Below, piece after piece: positions 18,957-28,012 of a DNA stretch of 64,000 nucleotides. Within the stretch, counting starts at the first letter, position 1, and the number at the start of each line of letters is the position of its first letter. The position numbers and the translations under genes are program-made. This stretch comes from Myxococcus xanthus (GTDB lineage Bacteria; Myxococcota; Myxococcia; Myxococcales; Myxococcaceae), in NCBI RefSeq assembly GCF_900106535.1, contig NZ_FNOH01000001.1, forward strand, positions 1,054,001 through 1,118,000. The letters run 5' to 3'. The notes beneath the pieces were generated by a model, which saw only the letters and a list, made by a program, of their open reading frames with translations, was not told the DNA's origin and made no database searches.

Positions 18957-20102
18957 TCAGGCCAGGTACTCAGCGCGGAGCCGTGTCCTCGTGGCGTCGT
19001 CGAGCTCACAGGTCACCGGCAAGTCATGGTCGCGCTGGAAGTCGCGGAGCGCTCGTCGCGTCCACGGGCCCATGACGCCATCCTCTTCGCCACAGCTATA
19101 GCCCAGGTGGCACAGCCGCGCCTGGGCGCCAGCGAGGGTGTCCAGCGGCGCGAGTCTGGCGACTTGGAACGCGTAGGCTTCTCGCTTGGAGCCGGAGCCG
19201 AAGGTGACCTTCAGGGTATGGACCGACGCCGATGCGGGCTCGACGAGGAATCCTTCGCTGTTCGTCGCTCCAGCGCGCTCCTCGGTCCTGACGTCGCTCT
19301 CCAGCGAAACCACGTAGGGCAGCTTCACGCGAGGCTGGCCCTCCGCGTCGAGAAACCGGACGCGAAGCGTCTCCGTGAACCCCTTCCCACGGAGGAGGTA
19401 GGCGTTGCCAGCGTCGACGCCCTCCGTCCCACGGCGGGGCGCGGGAATCACGACGGAGTCCCCGGGATTGAGGATGTTCTTGTCCCCACGGAGTTCCTTC
19501 AGCGCCGCGTTCTCCTCCGCGTTCCAGAGTGTCTCCGGCAGATGTCCGTGCCGGTAGGCAAGGGTCGAGATGCACTCGCCGGCTTGCACGACGTGGGTGA
19601 TGGCTTCCCTCGTGTCAGGCCCACTCGGGGCCTGCCATGCGGCATTCGTGTCGCAGCGGTCCCGCTCGGGGGGAAGCTTCTCGGACGACTCCAGCTCCCA
19701 GGCTTCGTGGTCGAGCTCACGCGGGTGGAGCTGGTACTTCCCCATCGCGAGGCCGCGGAAGCGCGCGAGTCCATCAGCGTCCGTCTTCGCGATGAGCACC
19801 TCGGACTCGCTCTTCTCGAGCACGAGGGTGACGTTCTCCAACGGGGCGTCGTCGGAGCCGATGACGCGGACTTCTATCGTGTGGGCTCCGCGCAGGGGAC
19901 ACGGAACGGTGAGGTTGCCGGGGGCCACGTTCGCCGGGCTCTGGCTCGCGACCTGCTCGGCGGCGGCGAGTCTCGCGTGCTTGTCATCCTCCGCCTCGGG
20001 CGCCGCGGGCTCAGGCGGTGGCCGGCGACCCGAGCCGGCGAAGTACAACGCCGCGGGGTCTTGAACGGGAGGGGCATCTGATTCCCAGAAAGGCTCGCTC
20101 AT
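18957..20102 (-). CDS. LysM and peptidoglycan-binding protein, module 1
   Basis: A 381-residue protein without a signal peptide. After a Pro/Ala-rich start, residues ~68-125 form a carboxypeptidase-regulatory-like sandwich (T-D-A-D-G-L-A-R-F). Residues ~172-222 are a LysM domain (T-H-V-V-Q-A-G-E-C-I-S-T-L-A, then L-N-P-G-D-S-V-V-I-P). Residues ~322-380 are a PG_binding_1 domain (A-R-L-C-H-L-G-Y, G-P-W-T-R-R-A-L-R-D-F-Q). It overlaps the small upstream gene by 4 bases and precedes the IPT-PLD gene by 98 bases. A full-length paralogue with the same domain order occurs at 47446-48504, again between the same small-protein family and a large cargo-like protein. A carrier or adaptor role for the downstream protein is inferred. 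Confidence 0.8.
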   Translation of the reverse strand: MSEPFWESDAPPVQDPAALYFAGSGRRPPPEPAAPEAEDDKHARLAAAEQVASQSPANVAPGNLTVPCPLRGAHTIEVRVIGSDDAPLENVTLVLEKSESEVLIAKTDADGLARFRGLAMGKYQLHPRELDHEAWELESSEKLPPERDRCDTNAAWQAPSGPDTREAITHVVQAGECISTLAYRHGHLPETLWNAEENAALKELRGDKNILNPGDSVVIPAPRRGTEGVDAGNAYLLRGKGFTETLRVRFLDAEGQPRVKLPYVVSLESDVRTEERAGATNSEGFLVEPASASVHTLKVTFGSGSKREAYAFQVARLAPLDTLAGAQARLCHLGYSCGEEDGVMGPWTRRALRDFQRDHDLPVTCELDDATRTRLRAEYLA

Positions 20103-20497
20103 GCGGCACCGCCCAGCGCAGCTCGCGCCTTGCGGTTGTTCGATTCAGTCTTGAGGTCACGCAGGCACCGGCGCGACACCCGGCTCAGCCGCTCCGAGGG
20201 CAATGCAATCTCCGCGTCATGCAGGTACTCGCCAACCCAGGGGCGCGATGGTTCCTGGTCGAAGTGCCAGCCGAACGATGCGCAGAGGTTCAGGAAGCGG
20301 ATGGTGTCTTGCGTGCTCGTGAGGCCGTAGCCGCGTGCCCGGGTCAGGCTCTCTTCGATGTGGATGCGCAGTTCACCATCGCCGAGGCCATCGACTTCCC
20401 TCGGGAAGTGTGACCGCAGGTGGGTGACCATCTCGCTGGTGAACTGCGTCTCTCTCGCGCTCCCCAGCGCCGTCAGTTGTTCGCCCCTGACAATCAT
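20099..20497 (-). CDS. Small helical protein, effector-module family, module 1
   Basis: A 132-residue, probably all-helical cytosolic protein. It shares a clear pattern with the protein at 47029-47442: E-M-V-x-H-L-R-x-H-F-P, then A-x-x-Y-G-L-x-S, R-F-L-N-L-C, G-W-x-F-D and a following P-x-x-x-W. From memory, small proteins of this look often precede effector genes in type VI or VgrG/PAAR-associated operons, where they may be chaperones or adaptors; I cannot verify the family name here. It is first in a three-gene minus-strand unit and overlaps the LysM gene by 4 bases. The Shine-Dalgarno is weak (G-G-G-G-A two bases before ATG). Confidence 0.65.
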   Translation of the reverse strand: MIVRGEQLTALGSARETQFTSEMVTHLRSHFPREVDGLGDGELRIHIEESLTRARGYGLTSTQDTIRFLNLCASFGWHFDQEPSRPWVGEYLHDAEIALPSERLSRVSRRCLRDLKTESNNRKARAALGGAA

Positions 20498-20612
20498 TTC
20501 CCCAGCGTATCGGAACGAATGAGAAAATTCACGTCGAGTATGAGTTCTATTGCGGCCCGAGCTCCCGAGTGCCTTCCTGCTTTGGCGCAGCGCGATGGCG
20601 CTGTCTTCGCGC

Positions 20613-21944
20613 CTACAGGACGTAGCCCCTGGCTCCCACGAGAATTGACTGGCTCAGCAGGGAGTGGAACTCGGTCCGGGGGCCTCCGTGGTGAATGACG
20701 CCCAGCGCGAAGAGCGCTACGCGGCTCCAGACATTCCACTCCGCATAGGCGGAGGCCTGTCCGCTGCCATCCACCAGGTTGAGTGAATAGCGGAGCTGCC
20801 AGGTCGGCCCGGTGTCGGTGGGGTTGTTCTGCACCTGCATGAACAGGTAGTGCCGCCCCAGCAGCGGCAGTCCGTTGTTGAGCGCCGCTCCCAGCGTCTG
20901 GCCCGCGAGCGCGGCATCCGGAGAGGGGAGGGTCAGGACCGAGGATGCACGGGTGGCGATGTCGAAGTACCGCGCGCCATCCGCCCACCGGTAGCCTTCA
21001 TTGTTGCTCAGGTACTCCAGGTAGACGGTGTGGCCGGAGTCCAGCGTGTAGCCACCGCCAGCGAGGGCGGAGTAGATGAGCCGGTGGTCCCGGGCATGGC
21101 GCGGCAGGAAGGCGCCTCCCACGGCGTTCGGGAGCCGCTCGGGGTAGAGCGCGGAGGTCCCCTGCCGCAGGCCACCTTCCGCGTAGAGGAGCAGCGCCTC
21201 GCCGACGGTCGTCTGTCCGAATGCACCAAAGTGCGGGCGTTCGTGGGCCCAGCGCTTGGAGGCGTTCAGTCCCACGACGGAGGCCTCGGCCGTGTAGTCC
21301 ACCTTCAGCAACGACAGGGCCTTGAACCCGTCCTCCTTCTCCCATTGCCAGTCTCCGCGCCCGTCGCCGAACTGGTGCAGCAGCGACAGGGACAGGGCCT
21401 GCGTGGGGGACCAGGTGGCCTGGGCCACGTCCACACCCCGTAGCTCGCGCATGGGGTTGTTCCGGCCGTTCTCGAAGTAGATGGGATTGCTGGGCGAACG
21501 GAAGTTGGAGGGCCCCCACATGAGCACGTCCCTCCCCAGGGACACCGCGAGCGACTGCACCGGGTAGAGCGTCACCAATCCCTGGTTCACCCAGGCGTCG
21601 AGCCGCGTCTCCGGTCCCGTCTCTCCGAAGCGCCGCCACTCGAAGCGGGCCCGGGGCTTCAGGCTCACCTCGAAGGTGTCCGTGGCGAGCTTCAAATCAA
21701 GCCGGCCCTCCACCTCCGTCTGCCCTGCTGGAAGACGGGCGATGCGGTTGCCAGGATTGAGCAGGCTGTTCTCACGGAGCCCTCGCTCACTGTCCAGCGC
21801 CAGCACCTGGAGGCCGGCGGAGCCCTGCTCCAGCAGCTCCTGGAACGCCTGGGCCTTCGCGTTCGTACCCAGCCCTCCCGTCAACAGGCCCACGAACAAC
21901 GGTAGGCCTGCTGGCGAGAAGACAGCGATTCGCTTGGAGCGCAT
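20613..21944 (-). CDS. Outer-membrane beta-barrel of the lipid/polyketide cluster
   Basis: A 443-residue protein with a signal peptide (residues 1-32, ending A-K-A) and alternating hydrophobic strands ending in Y-V-L, as expected of an outer-membrane barrel. Segments such as L-G-R-D-V-L-M-W-G-P-S-N-F-R recall Wzi-type/capsule-assembly barrels, but the similarity is loose and I do not assign the family. It is the last gene of the 14-gene cluster, 5 bases after the LolA-like gene. A final outer-membrane step or surface display of the cluster's product is inferred from position. Confidence 0.68.
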   Translation of the reverse strand: MRSKRIAVFSPAGLPLFVGLLTGGLGTNAKAQAFQELLEQGSAGLQVLALDSERGLRENSLLNPGNRIARLPAGQTEVEGRLDLKLATDTFEVSLKPRARFEWRRFGETGPETRLDAWVNQGLVTLYPVQSLAVSLGRDVLMWGPSNFRSPSNPIYFENGRNNPMRELRGVDVAQATWSPTQALSLSLLHQFGDGRGDWQWEKEDGFKALSLLKVDYTAEASVVGLNASKRWAHERPHFGAFGQTTVGEALLLYAEGGLRQGTSALYPERLPNAVGGAFLPRHARDHRLIYSALAGGGYTLDSGHTVYLEYLSNNEGYRWADGARYFDIATRASSVLTLPSPDAALAGQTLGAALNNGLPLLGRHYLFMQVQNNPTDTGPTWQLRYSLNLVDGSGQASAYAEWNVWSRVALFALGVIHHGGPRTEFHSLLSQSILVGARGYVL

Positions 21945-21949
21945 GCGGC

Positions 21950-22693
21950 TCAGTTCCCAAGCCGGTTGACGTCGAACGTCCCGCGCGCCAGCTCCGTCAC
22001 CTGCACGTCGGCGTACTCCAGCGTCGTCCTGGCGGGCGTGAGCGCGTCCTGGATGGTCATCTTGCTCACGAAGGGGAACGTCTTGCCTTCGTGGGTGAGC
22101 TGGTTGCCGTACTCGAAGGTGGCGGACTTCAGCAGCTTGCCGGAGAGGGAGAAGAACTCCGCCTTGACGCCGACCTGCCGCTCCTTGGAGACCCAGTAGG
22201 TGATGCGGTCATAGGTGCAGAACGTGTTGATGGCCTTCAACTCCAGCACGTAGCTGGCCTCGCCGTTGACGTCCTCTTCGCGCAGCAGCTTGCCCTGGTA
22301 GTCGACGGCGTAGTTCGTCGATGCGATGTCGCCTTGAGACGCCTGACCGGAGAGCTTCTGCCTCGGTGAGATGGGGATGGGCTTGCGGAGGCCGGGACGG
22401 CTCATCCACATGTTCCGGTCCACCTGGAGCAGCTTGGAGCCCTTGAAGCGCACGGGCTCTCGTGTCTCCGCGAGGCTGGCGGTGGCATTGGCCTTCAGGG
22501 TGAGCAGCCGCTCGGGCTCCTTGTCCACGCCGCTTTCGGGAGTGATGCGGACCGTCCAGCGGATGCCAGGAAGCCCGCCACCCCGCGAGCGGTCCGAGGC
22601 CTTGAGAATCTCCGCCGCGTCTGGCTCCGCCGCCCGCGCCGTGCCGGTGTGCAAGAGCAGCAGCCCCAGGATGAGCGCCAGGATGTGTTTCAT
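21950..22693 (-). CDS. LolA-like outer-membrane lipoprotein-sorting protein
   Basis: A 247-residue periplasmic protein. The ATG at 22693 begins a clear signal peptide (M-K-H, hydrophobic core, cleavage near A-R-A-A at residue ~22); longer in-frame starts run into the permease gene. The mature part is of the LolA/LolB-fold lipoprotein-sorting type: D-A-A-E-I-L-K-A-S-D, strands around residues 90-150 with R-N-M-W-M and a D-Y-Q-G-K-L-L segment, and a C-terminal D-V-N-R-L. Such proteins carry lipids or lipoproteins across the periplasm from an FtsX-type exporter. The immediate neighbours (FtsX permease and ATPase upstream, barrel downstream) complete a trans-envelope route. Confidence 0.8.
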   Translation of the reverse strand: MKHILALILGLLLLHTGTARAAEPDAAEILKASDRSRGGGLPGIRWTVRITPESGVDKEPERLLTLKANATASLAETREPVRFKGSKLLQVDRNMWMSRPGLRKPIPISPRQKLSGQASQGDIASTNYAVDYQGKLLREEDVNGEASYVLELKAINTFCTYDRITYWVSKERQVGVKAEFFSLSGKLLKSATFEYGNQLTHEGKTFPFVSKMTIQDALTPARTTLEYADVQVTELARGTFDVNRLGN

Positions 22694-22712
22694 GGTGATG
22701 TCTCTCTTTCCG

Positions 22713-23939
22713 TCAGACATGGCCCAGCGAGTCGGTGATGCACTTGCGCGCGGCGGTACGCGCCGGGAAGAAGGCCGCGGCGATGCCCAGCAGCGAGAGC
22801 ATGACGAACGTCCTCGCCATCCGGGGCACGTCGAGGTCGACCATGAGGCTGACCACGTTGGAGGAGTTGGGCGGGGTGTAGGTGATGCCCGCGCTGTTGA
22901 CGGCCAGCCGCACCAGCAACGTGAAGAGCAACCCTCCGGCGCATCCCAGCACCACGAGCATGAAGGCCTCGGTGGTGAAGAGCCGCAGGATGCCCGAGCG
23001 GCGAAGACCCATGGAGCGCAGCGTTCCAATCTCCCGCGTCCGCTCCACCACCGTCATGCTCATGGAGTTCACGATGCTCATGACCACCACGATGAAGACG
23101 TTGCTGAAGATGAAGGCGAAAATCATGTCGAACAGGCGCTTCACCTGTGAGTAGAAGCTCGACAGTTCCAGCCACGTCTTGAGCTCCACGTCGAAGCCCG
23201 CTTGCTTGAGCTGCGCGGTGAGCTCCGTCCGCGCCTGCTCGGTGAAGGCCTTGTCATCCAGCAGCACGATGAGCCGCTCGGCGCCGTCGAAGTCATACAG
23301 GGACTTCGCCAGGTCGAAGGGCAGGTACAGGAACTTGTCGTTGGTGCCGACGTTGCCCGTGTTGAAGTCGTCCACGATGTCCACGTCTAGCGCATTGGCC
23401 TGACCTGTCACCGTGCTCACCAGCAGCGCGGCCGAATCGCCGGGCTTCAGGTTGAGAATCCTGCCCAGGTCCTCCGCCGTCGCCACCCCGATGGGGTTGT
23501 CCGCCTTCAAGTCACCTGACAGCTTGCGCTGGAAGTCACCCTGGAGCTTCTTGACGTCCTCGGGGACCATGCCCTCGCCCACGAAGACGGTGGACGCGGT
23601 GCCGTTGGACACCATTCCGCTGAGGGACATGCGCGGCGTCACCAACCGCGTGTGAGGGTACTTCCGGAGGATGGGCATCACCCGGTCCAGCTCCTCCTTG
23701 GAGAACATGTATTGCGCAGGATGGAGGCGGCCTTCGGTGCGCAGGCCTTGCTTCATCACCGTCAGGTGCCCCAGCAGCTCCCCATGGATGGCCTGCTTGG
23801 CCAGCCCGCTGTACACATACTTGATGTATCCCGCGAAGAGGCTGATGGAGGCGAAGCCGAAGCCCACGGAGAGGAGGGTGACGAGGCTGCGCCGGTGATT
23901 CTTCAGGATGTTGCGGAAGCCAATGGAGAAGTAGTTCAT
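22713..23939 (-). CDS. FtsX/LolC-type ABC permease
   Basis: A 408-residue inner-membrane protein with the FtsX/LolCE topology: TM1 at about residues 18-40, a large periplasmic domain (about 45-270), then three TM segments at about 275-300, 325-350 and 375-395. The sequence E-R-T-R-E-I-G-T-L-R-S-M-G near residue 303 is the family's coupling region. It follows the ATPase gene with a 4-base overlap and precedes the LolA-like gene by 19 bases. It probably extracts a lipid-linked product from the inner membrane for the LolA-like carrier. It is a single permease gene, so a homodimer is expected rather than a LolC/LolE pair. Confidence 0.86.
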   Translation of the reverse strand: MNYFSIGFRNILKNHRRSLVTLLSVGFGFASISLFAGYIKYVYSGLAKQAIHGELLGHLTVMKQGLRTEGRLHPAQYMFSKEELDRVMPILRKYPHTRLVTPRMSLSGMVSNGTASTVFVGEGMVPEDVKKLQGDFQRKLSGDLKADNPIGVATAEDLGRILNLKPGDSAALLVSTVTGQANALDVDIVDDFNTGNVGTNDKFLYLPFDLAKSLYDFDGAERLIVLLDDKAFTEQARTELTAQLKQAGFDVELKTWLELSSFYSQVKRLFDMIFAFIFSNVFIVVVMSIVNSMSMTVVERTREIGTLRSMGLRRSGILRLFTTEAFMLVVLGCAGGLLFTLLVRLAVNSAGITYTPPNSSNVVSLMVDLDVPRMARTFVMLSLLGIAAAFFPARTAARKCITDSLGHV

Positions 23940-24664
23940 CGCACAGCCTCGTCCGCCTGGAGCAAGCCGTCCTTGAGCAGGAGTTTCCGGTCGACCAGGT
24001 CCATGAGCCGCGGGTCATGGGTGGTGAAGATGAAGGTGACGCGCTTGGAGCGGTTGAGCTCACGCATGAGCTTGACCACCATGTAGCTGTTCTCCGAGTC
24101 CAGGTTGGCCGTGGGCTCATCCGCCACGACGATGGACGGCGACGTGACGAGCGCGCGGGCAATCGCCACGCGCTGGCGCTGACCGCCACTCATCTTGTCC
24201 GGGCGCGCGCTGGCTTGATTCTCCAGGCCCACGTCCTTGAGGGCCTGACTGGCGCGCTCGCGTACCTCGGCGGCGCCCACGCCTTGAATCTGCAGCGGCA
24301 CCATGACGTTCTCCAGGGCGCTGAGCACGGGGATGAGGTTGAAGCTCTGGAAGACGAAGCCGACCTTGCGGCTGCGCAAGTCGGAGAGCGCGTTGTCCGT
24401 CAGCTTCGCGATGGGCGTGCCTTCCAGCGACACCTCACCCGAGGTGGGCGCGTCCACCAGCCCCAGGATGTTCATCAGGCTGGACTTGCCGCTGCCCGAG
24501 GGGCCCCAGATGGCGACGAACTCTCCCCGGTGGATGCGCAGGGAGACGCCTTTCAAGGCTTCGACCCGTGTTTCTCCCAGGACGTAGTCGCGCCGGATGT
24601 CATTCAGGGACAGGAGCACGTCCTCGTTCGCCGTGCTCGCCGCCGTCCCTTCCAAGTTGGCCAT
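23936..24664 (-). CDS. LolD/MacB-type ABC transporter ATPase
   Basis: A 242-residue ATPase with Walker A G-P-S-G-S-G-K-S-S near residue 55, signature M-S-G-G-Q-R-Q-R-V-A near residue 160, Walker B V-V-A-D-E-P-T near residue 183 and the switch His in T-T-H-D. The pattern is the LolD/FtsE/MacB subfamily, which powers FtsX-type mechanotransmission rather than classical export. It is coupled by a 4-base overlap to the permease gene and lies 17 bases after the last ketosynthase-like gene. It is therefore part of the same transcript as the biosynthetic genes. Confidence 0.92.
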   Translation of the reverse strand: MANLEGTAASTANEDVLLSLNDIRRDYVLGETRVEALKGVSLRIHRGEFVAIWGPSGSGKSSLMNILGLVDAPTSGEVSLEGTPIAKLTDNALSDLRSRKVGFVFQSFNLIPVLSALENVMVPLQIQGVGAAEVRERASQALKDVGLENQASARPDKMSGGQRQRVAIARALVTSPSIVVADEPTANLDSENSYMVVKLMRELNRSKRVTFIFTTHDPRLMDLVDRKLLLKDGLLQADEAVR

Positions 24665-24681
24665 GTCTGTGTTCCTCGATG

Positions 24682-25938
24682 CTAGAGCGCCCGGACCAAC
24701 GCCGCGCCGGCGTTGCCCCCGAACGAATAGGAGTGCGCCAGGGCCGTCCGGACGGGCCGGTGTGGCCGCGGCTGGCGTACCAGATTGAGCTCGAACTCCG
24801 GCTGCTCGATGCCGGCCTGGACAGGCAACCCGCCTCCCCGAACCGCGCCGACACAGGCGAGCAGGTTGAACATGTCGCTGGCGGACTCGGCCTCGCCCAT
24901 GAGCCCCTTCACGCTGCTGAGGGGAACGGTGCTCGCCGCGGCGCCCATCACCGTCTTCAGCGCGGCCACTTCCGCCCGGTCCAACGACTGCGTGGAGTTG
25001 CTGGCCGCGGCGATGTAGTCCACGGCCTCGGGCGAGGCTTCCGCGTCGCGAAGCGCCTGACTCATCGCGGAGGCCAGTCCCCGGCCCTCTGGGTGGTGGA
25101 TGCCGAAGGCGTGCCCGTCGTGCGCCACGCCCAGGCCCGCGATTTCCGCCAGCGGGGTGGCGCCTCTTGCCCGCGCGGAGGCGAGCGTCTCCAACACCAC
25201 CACCGCCGCCCCCTCTCCCATGATGTAGCCATCTCGCCGGGTGTCGAAGGGACGGCTCACGTTGGCATCACTTAGCACGCCAATGTCATCCATGTCGAAG
25301 TGCGTGGCCGTGGTGAACAGGTCGAACGTCCCCGCGATGAGAGCGTCCGCCCGCCCACTGCGCAGCGCCTGCGCAGCCAGCGCGAGCACCTGGAAGCCGC
25401 AGGCGTTCCCCGCGCTGATGGCGTAATTGGTGCCGCGCCAGCCCCAGCGGATGCTCAGCGCGCTGGCCACCGCGTTCGTCACGGTCTCCTGGAACAGCAG
25501 CGGTTGGACGAAGCGCGGCTCGCTGGTGATGATGCGATGCCAGATGTCCTGGCTGACCTCCGCCATGGCCCGGTAGGTGCCCAGGAACACGCCCACCCGC
25601 TCCGGGTTCCAGGTGGAGGGCCCATGCCCCGCCATCTGGAGCGCCTCCTCCGTGGCGAGCATCGTGTACTGCGTCCCTCGAGGCGCACGCCGCAGGTTGT
25701 TGGAGCCCGTCAGCGCGGACAGGCTCCCTCGAGGAACGCGCGCCCCGTGTTTGCAACCGCATCCGGACACATCGAAGTCGTCGATGGGGCGGATGGCGCT
25801 GCGTCCCTCGGCGAGCGCGTCCAGCAAGGGCGGGACGCCCGCCCCGTAGGGGGACACCGCGCCCATGCCGGTGATGACCACTCGCATCTCGTCTGTCATT
25901 CGCGTACCGCCAGCCATGCGTTTCCCCTTGTGTTCCAT
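24682..25938 (-). CDS. Ketosynthase-like chain-length-factor subunit (no Cys/His/His)
   Basis: A 418-residue thiolase-fold protein of the beta-ketoacyl synthase family. The catalytic Cys position is Asn178 (S-A-G-N-A-C-G-F-Q; the Cys at 180 is two residues off register). The first catalytic His motif H-G-T-G-T is replaced by S-N-S-T-Q, and the G-H motif by G-E. It should therefore be non-catalytic, like the KS-beta/chain-length factor of type II polyketide synthases. The start overlaps the preceding active KS gene's stop (TGATG), supporting a heterodimer with it. Internal ATGs at 25917 and 25899 are alternative starts. It probably sets chain length in the pathway. Confidence 0.85.
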   Translation of the reverse strand: MEHKGKRMAGGTRMTDEMRVVITGMGAVSPYGAGVPPLLDALAEGRSAIRPIDDFDVSGCGCKHGARVPRGSLSALTGSNNLRRAPRGTQYTMLATEEALQMAGHGPSTWNPERVGVFLGTYRAMAEVSQDIWHRIITSEPRFVQPLLFQETVTNAVASALSIRWGWRGTNYAISAGNACGFQVLALAAQALRSGRADALIAGTFDLFTTATHFDMDDIGVLSDANVSRPFDTRRDGYIMGEGAAVVVLETLASARARGATPLAEIAGLGVAHDGHAFGIHHPEGRGLASAMSQALRDAEASPEAVDYIAAASNSTQSLDRAEVAALKTVMGAAASTVPLSSVKGLMGEAESASDMFNLLACVGAVRGGGLPVQAGIEQPEFELNLVRQPRPHRPVRTALAHSYSFGGNAGAALVRAL

Positions 25939-27173
25939 CAGCCCTCCCAGCGGCGGAAGACCATCGCGGCGTTGTTGCCGCCAAAGCCAAACGCGTTGGA
26001 GAGCACCGCTTCCAGCTTCGTGGGTCGGCTGTGATGGGGCACGTAGTCCAGGTCGCACTCGGGGTCTGGCGTATCCAGGTGCAGCGTGGGCGGCAGGAAG
26101 CCGTCGTTCAGCGCCACCACCGCCGCAGCCGCCTCCATGGCGCCGCTGGACCCGAGGCTGTGGCCGACCATCGCCTTGATGGAGCTGACGGGGACTCGGG
26201 TCTGCTCGCCAAAGACATGCTTGATGGCGCGTGTCTCGATGACGTCATTGGCCGGCGTGCCCGTGCCGTGCGCTTTGATGTAGCCAATCTGCTCGGGTTT
26301 CATGCCCGCGCTCGCCAGCGCCGCCTGCATGGCCCGCGCGGGGCCGCGTCCCGTCTCGTCGGGCCGGGTCATGTGGTAGGCGTCCGTGGAGCCTCCGTAG
26401 CCCGCGAGCTCCGCCAGGATGTTCGCTCCGCGGCGCTTCGCGTGCGCCTCGCTCTCCAGCACCCACAGCGAGGCGGACTCGCCCAGTAGCGTCCCATCGC
26501 GGTCCTTGCTGAAGGGCCGCAGCTTGTCGCTCGCCAGGGAGCGCAGGACGCCGAAGCCGGCCTGGGGCATCTCACTGAGGGGATCGACTCCGCCCGCGAA
26601 CATCACCTCCGACCGCCCGGAGCGAATCACATCCATCGCCACGCCCAGGGCATGAAGGCCCGCGCTGCACGCGGTGGACATGACCAGGCTGAGTCCCCCC
26701 AACTGGTACTGGCTGGCGACGTGGTCACTCATGGCGCAGATGAAGCTGTCGAGCACCAGGGCTCGCCAGGGCTCCTTCGGGCCTGCGCGCCCGCGCCGGT
26801 AGGGGTAGTGCAGCGCGGCGTAGCCTTCCTTCCTGGCGGGCATTCCTCCCAGGTTGGTTCCGAGCACCACGCCAATGCGCGAGCGGTCCTCGACATCCAG
26901 GTCCATCCCGGACGCCGCCAGTCCCTGCGCCGCCGCCACGCGAATCATCTGGGCGCCGCGACTGAGGTAGGGCAGCTCATCGGGGCTGAAGTGCGCGGAG
27001 AAGTCGATGTTCTTCAGCTCGCCAGCGGACTGACAGCGGTGCTTGCTGGCGTCGAAATGGGTGACGGGCGCGATGCCATCTCTCCCCGAGCGAAGCCCTT
27101 CGGAGAACTCCGCCAGGTTGTTGCCAATGGGCGTGAGAACGCCAATGCCGGTAACGACGACTTTGTTGCTCAT
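25938..27173 (-). CDS. Beta-ketoacyl-ACP synthase, active (KS pair 2)
   Basis: A 411-residue condensing enzyme of the FabF/KS-alpha type. All catalytic residues are present: Cys169 in M-S-T-A-C-S-A-G, His302 in H-G-T-G-T-P-A-N-D and His338 in V-G-H-S-L-G-S-S-G. It extends an acyl-ACP chain by decarboxylative condensation with malonyl-ACP in the cytoplasm. It is the catalytic half of the pair with the Cys-less gene that overlaps its stop. A 62-base gap separates it from the FabG gene upstream, the largest gap inside the cluster and the only place an internal promoter might fit. Confidence 0.92.
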   Translation of the reverse strand: MSNKVVVTGIGVLTPIGNNLAEFSEGLRSGRDGIAPVTHFDASKHRCQSAGELKNIDFSAHFSPDELPYLSRGAQMIRVAAAQGLAASGMDLDVEDRSRIGVVLGTNLGGMPARKEGYAALHYPYRRGRAGPKEPWRALVLDSFICAMSDHVASQYQLGGLSLVMSTACSAGLHALGVAMDVIRSGRSEVMFAGGVDPLSEMPQAGFGVLRSLASDKLRPFSKDRDGTLLGESASLWVLESEAHAKRRGANILAELAGYGGSTDAYHMTRPDETGRGPARAMQAALASAGMKPEQIGYIKAHGTGTPANDVIETRAIKHVFGEQTRVPVSSIKAMVGHSLGSSGAMEAAAAVVALNDGFLPPTLHLDTPDPECDLDYVPHHSRPTKLEAVLSNAFGFGGNNAAMVFRRWEG

Positions 27174-27235
27174 CCTGTTCCTCTCAACCCGTGTTGCGCG
27201 ATTCCTTGAAAAGACAGATGTCCGCGAGCGGCGCG

Positions 27236-28012
27236 CTACAGCACCAGCCCGCCATTCACGCGCAGCACGTCGCCGACCACGTAGGCGCTCTCAGGAGACG
27301 CCAGGAAGAGCGTGGCGTTGGCGACGTCCTCCACGGTTCCCAGCCGGCGGATGGGGGTGGCCTGGATGAAGCCCTCGCGCACCCCGGGACGGTTCATCAG
27401 CCCCGCGACCATCTCCGTCTCCACGAAGCCAGGCGCCACGCAGTTCACCCGGATGCCATGTGGCCCCAGCTCTCCCGCCAGCGCCTGCGTCAGCCCAATC
27501 AAGGCCCCTTTGGTGGCGGCGTAGGGCACCTGTCCCGCGCGTCCCCGGATTCCGGCGGAGGAGGACATGTTGATGATGGCGCCACGGCCTTGCTGCATCA
27601 TGGTCGGGATGACCGCCTGACAGCAGGCGAGCGCACCGTAGAGATTGACGTCCACCGTCTCCCGCCACGCTGCGGCCTGGAGCATCATCAAGTGCCCATC
27701 CCGGCTGATGCCGGCGTTGTTCACCAGCACATCGATGCGGCCGAAGTGGGAGAGCGCCGCCTCTCGGAGCTGTCCTGGTACGTCGGGGCTGGCGACCGAG
27801 CCGGGGACCAGCACGCAGCGGCGCCCCTGTGCCTCGACCTCGGCGGCGGCCTGACGCGCGGCCTCCGCGTTGCTCCCGTAGTTGAGGACGATGTCCGCGC
27901 CCTCAGCGGCGAACGCGAGGGCTATGGCCTTACCAATGCCACGCGAGCCGCCCGTGATGATGACCGTCTGCTGTTGGAACCGCTGACGTGTTGTCTGGGA
28001 CTCACTCACCAC
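27236..28012 (-). CDS. 3-ketoacyl-ACP reductase (FabG-like), active
   Basis: A 258-residue short-chain dehydrogenase. It has the NAD(P) motif T-G-G-S-R-G-I-G at about residues 20-27, N-N-A-G near residue 97, and a complete Ser-Tyr-Lys set (S-S-S-A-G, then P-Y-A-A-T-K near residues 165-170). It should reduce 3-ketoacyl-ACP to 3-hydroxyacyl-ACP. It begins with GTG inside the end of the neighbouring SDR gene. The adjacent paralogue lacks the catalytic pair, so this enzyme supplies the reductase activity of the cluster. Confidence 0.9.
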   Translation of the reverse strand: MVSESQTTRQRFQQQTVIITGGSRGIGKAIALAFAAEGADIVLNYGSNAEAARQAAAEVEAQGRRCVLVPGSVASPDVPGQLREAALSHFGRIDVLVNNAGISRDGHLMMLQAAAWRETVDVNLYGALACCQAVIPTMMQQGRGAIINMSSSAGIRGRAGQVPYAATKGALIGLTQALAGELGPHGIRVNCVAPGFVETEMVAGLMNRPGVREGFIQATPIRRLGTVEDVANATLFLASPESAYVVGDVLRVNGGLVL

